A DNA stretch of 5,626 nucleotides from JBBRLA01 sp038231615 (GTDB lineage: Bacteria > Myxococcota_A > Polyangia > Palsa-1104 > JAEUJZ01), in assembly GCA_038231615.1 (NCBI GenBank), contig JBBRLA010000582.1:1-5626 (forward strand), read 5' to 3'. The translations under genes and the position numbers were made by a program. Positions within the stretch are counted from its first letter, which is position 1. Each line of letters begins with the position of its first letter. Of the stretch, positions 5,604-5,626 are shown in pieces. The notes under the pieces were generated by a model. That model was not told the origin of the DNA, searched no databases, and saw only the letters and a program-made list of their open reading frames with translations.

Positions 5604-5626
5604 ATGGTACCGACGGCCCAGACGGA
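5604..5626 (+). CDS. Start of a plus-strand gene cut by the window end
   Basis: ATG at 5604 is preceded by a good purine-rich ribosome binding site, GGAAGGAA (5592-5599), at four to five bases spacing, and by a promoter candidate. Only seven complete codons are visible (MVPTAQT), so the product cannot be identified. It is divergent from the hydrolase unit and could share control through the palindrome at 5463-5478. The alternative is a chance ATG with a chance purine run. Confidence 0.6.

Noticed and set aside
5243..5605. 120-codon minus-strand open frame in the long intergenic region
   Set aside because: Its product is Pro/Arg/Ser-rich with no recognisable segment, and it covers the palindrome and the promoter candidate.

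Overview
The window is a high-GC bacterial segment. Dense coding, short gaps, Shine-Dalgarno sites in places and the gene types fit a proteobacterium, perhaps a high-GC gammaproteobacterium, but nothing here fixes the taxon. It holds five complete protein genes and the first codons of a sixth. No tRNA, rRNA, CRISPR array or insertion sequence is visible.

Left part (1-2274): a hairpin with a T-rich tail points toward the right and probably ends a gene lying left of the window. It faces a minus-strand gene for a 720-residue AAA ATPase of the AAA_14/DUF4143 type. This protein has an unusual N-terminal extension of about 260 residues with helix-turn-helix-like segments, and a C-terminal PD-(D/E)XK-like motif. 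The gene looks less GC-rich than the rest of the window and may be an acquired accessory gene.

Middle (2275-3486): divergent from the ATPase is a plus-strand gene for a ten-cysteine protein that looks like a YkgJ-type metal-cluster protein. It is followed by a small two-TM membrane protein with a likely cytosolic beta domain. The membrane-protein gene converges on the next gene across 27 bases, which carry a GC-rich hairpin.

Right part (3487-5626): two minus-strand genes form a probable two-gene unit. The first transcribed is a nitrilase-superfamily carbon-nitrogen hydrolase with an intact Glu-Lys-Cys triad and an in-frame tandem repeat insertion. The second is a nucleotidyltransferase-fold protein with GS...DxD motifs and a strong ribosome binding site. 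Upstream is a roughly 435-base non-coding region with a perfect 16-base palindrome (candidate operator). It also has a fair sigma-70-like promoter for a divergent plus-strand gene that starts at 5604 and runs off the window.

The most interesting points are the HTH-fused DUF4143 ATPase, the hydrolase/nucleotidyltransferase pair behind a palindromic operator candidate, and the repeat expanding the hydrolase. No complete known defence system can be claimed from this window.
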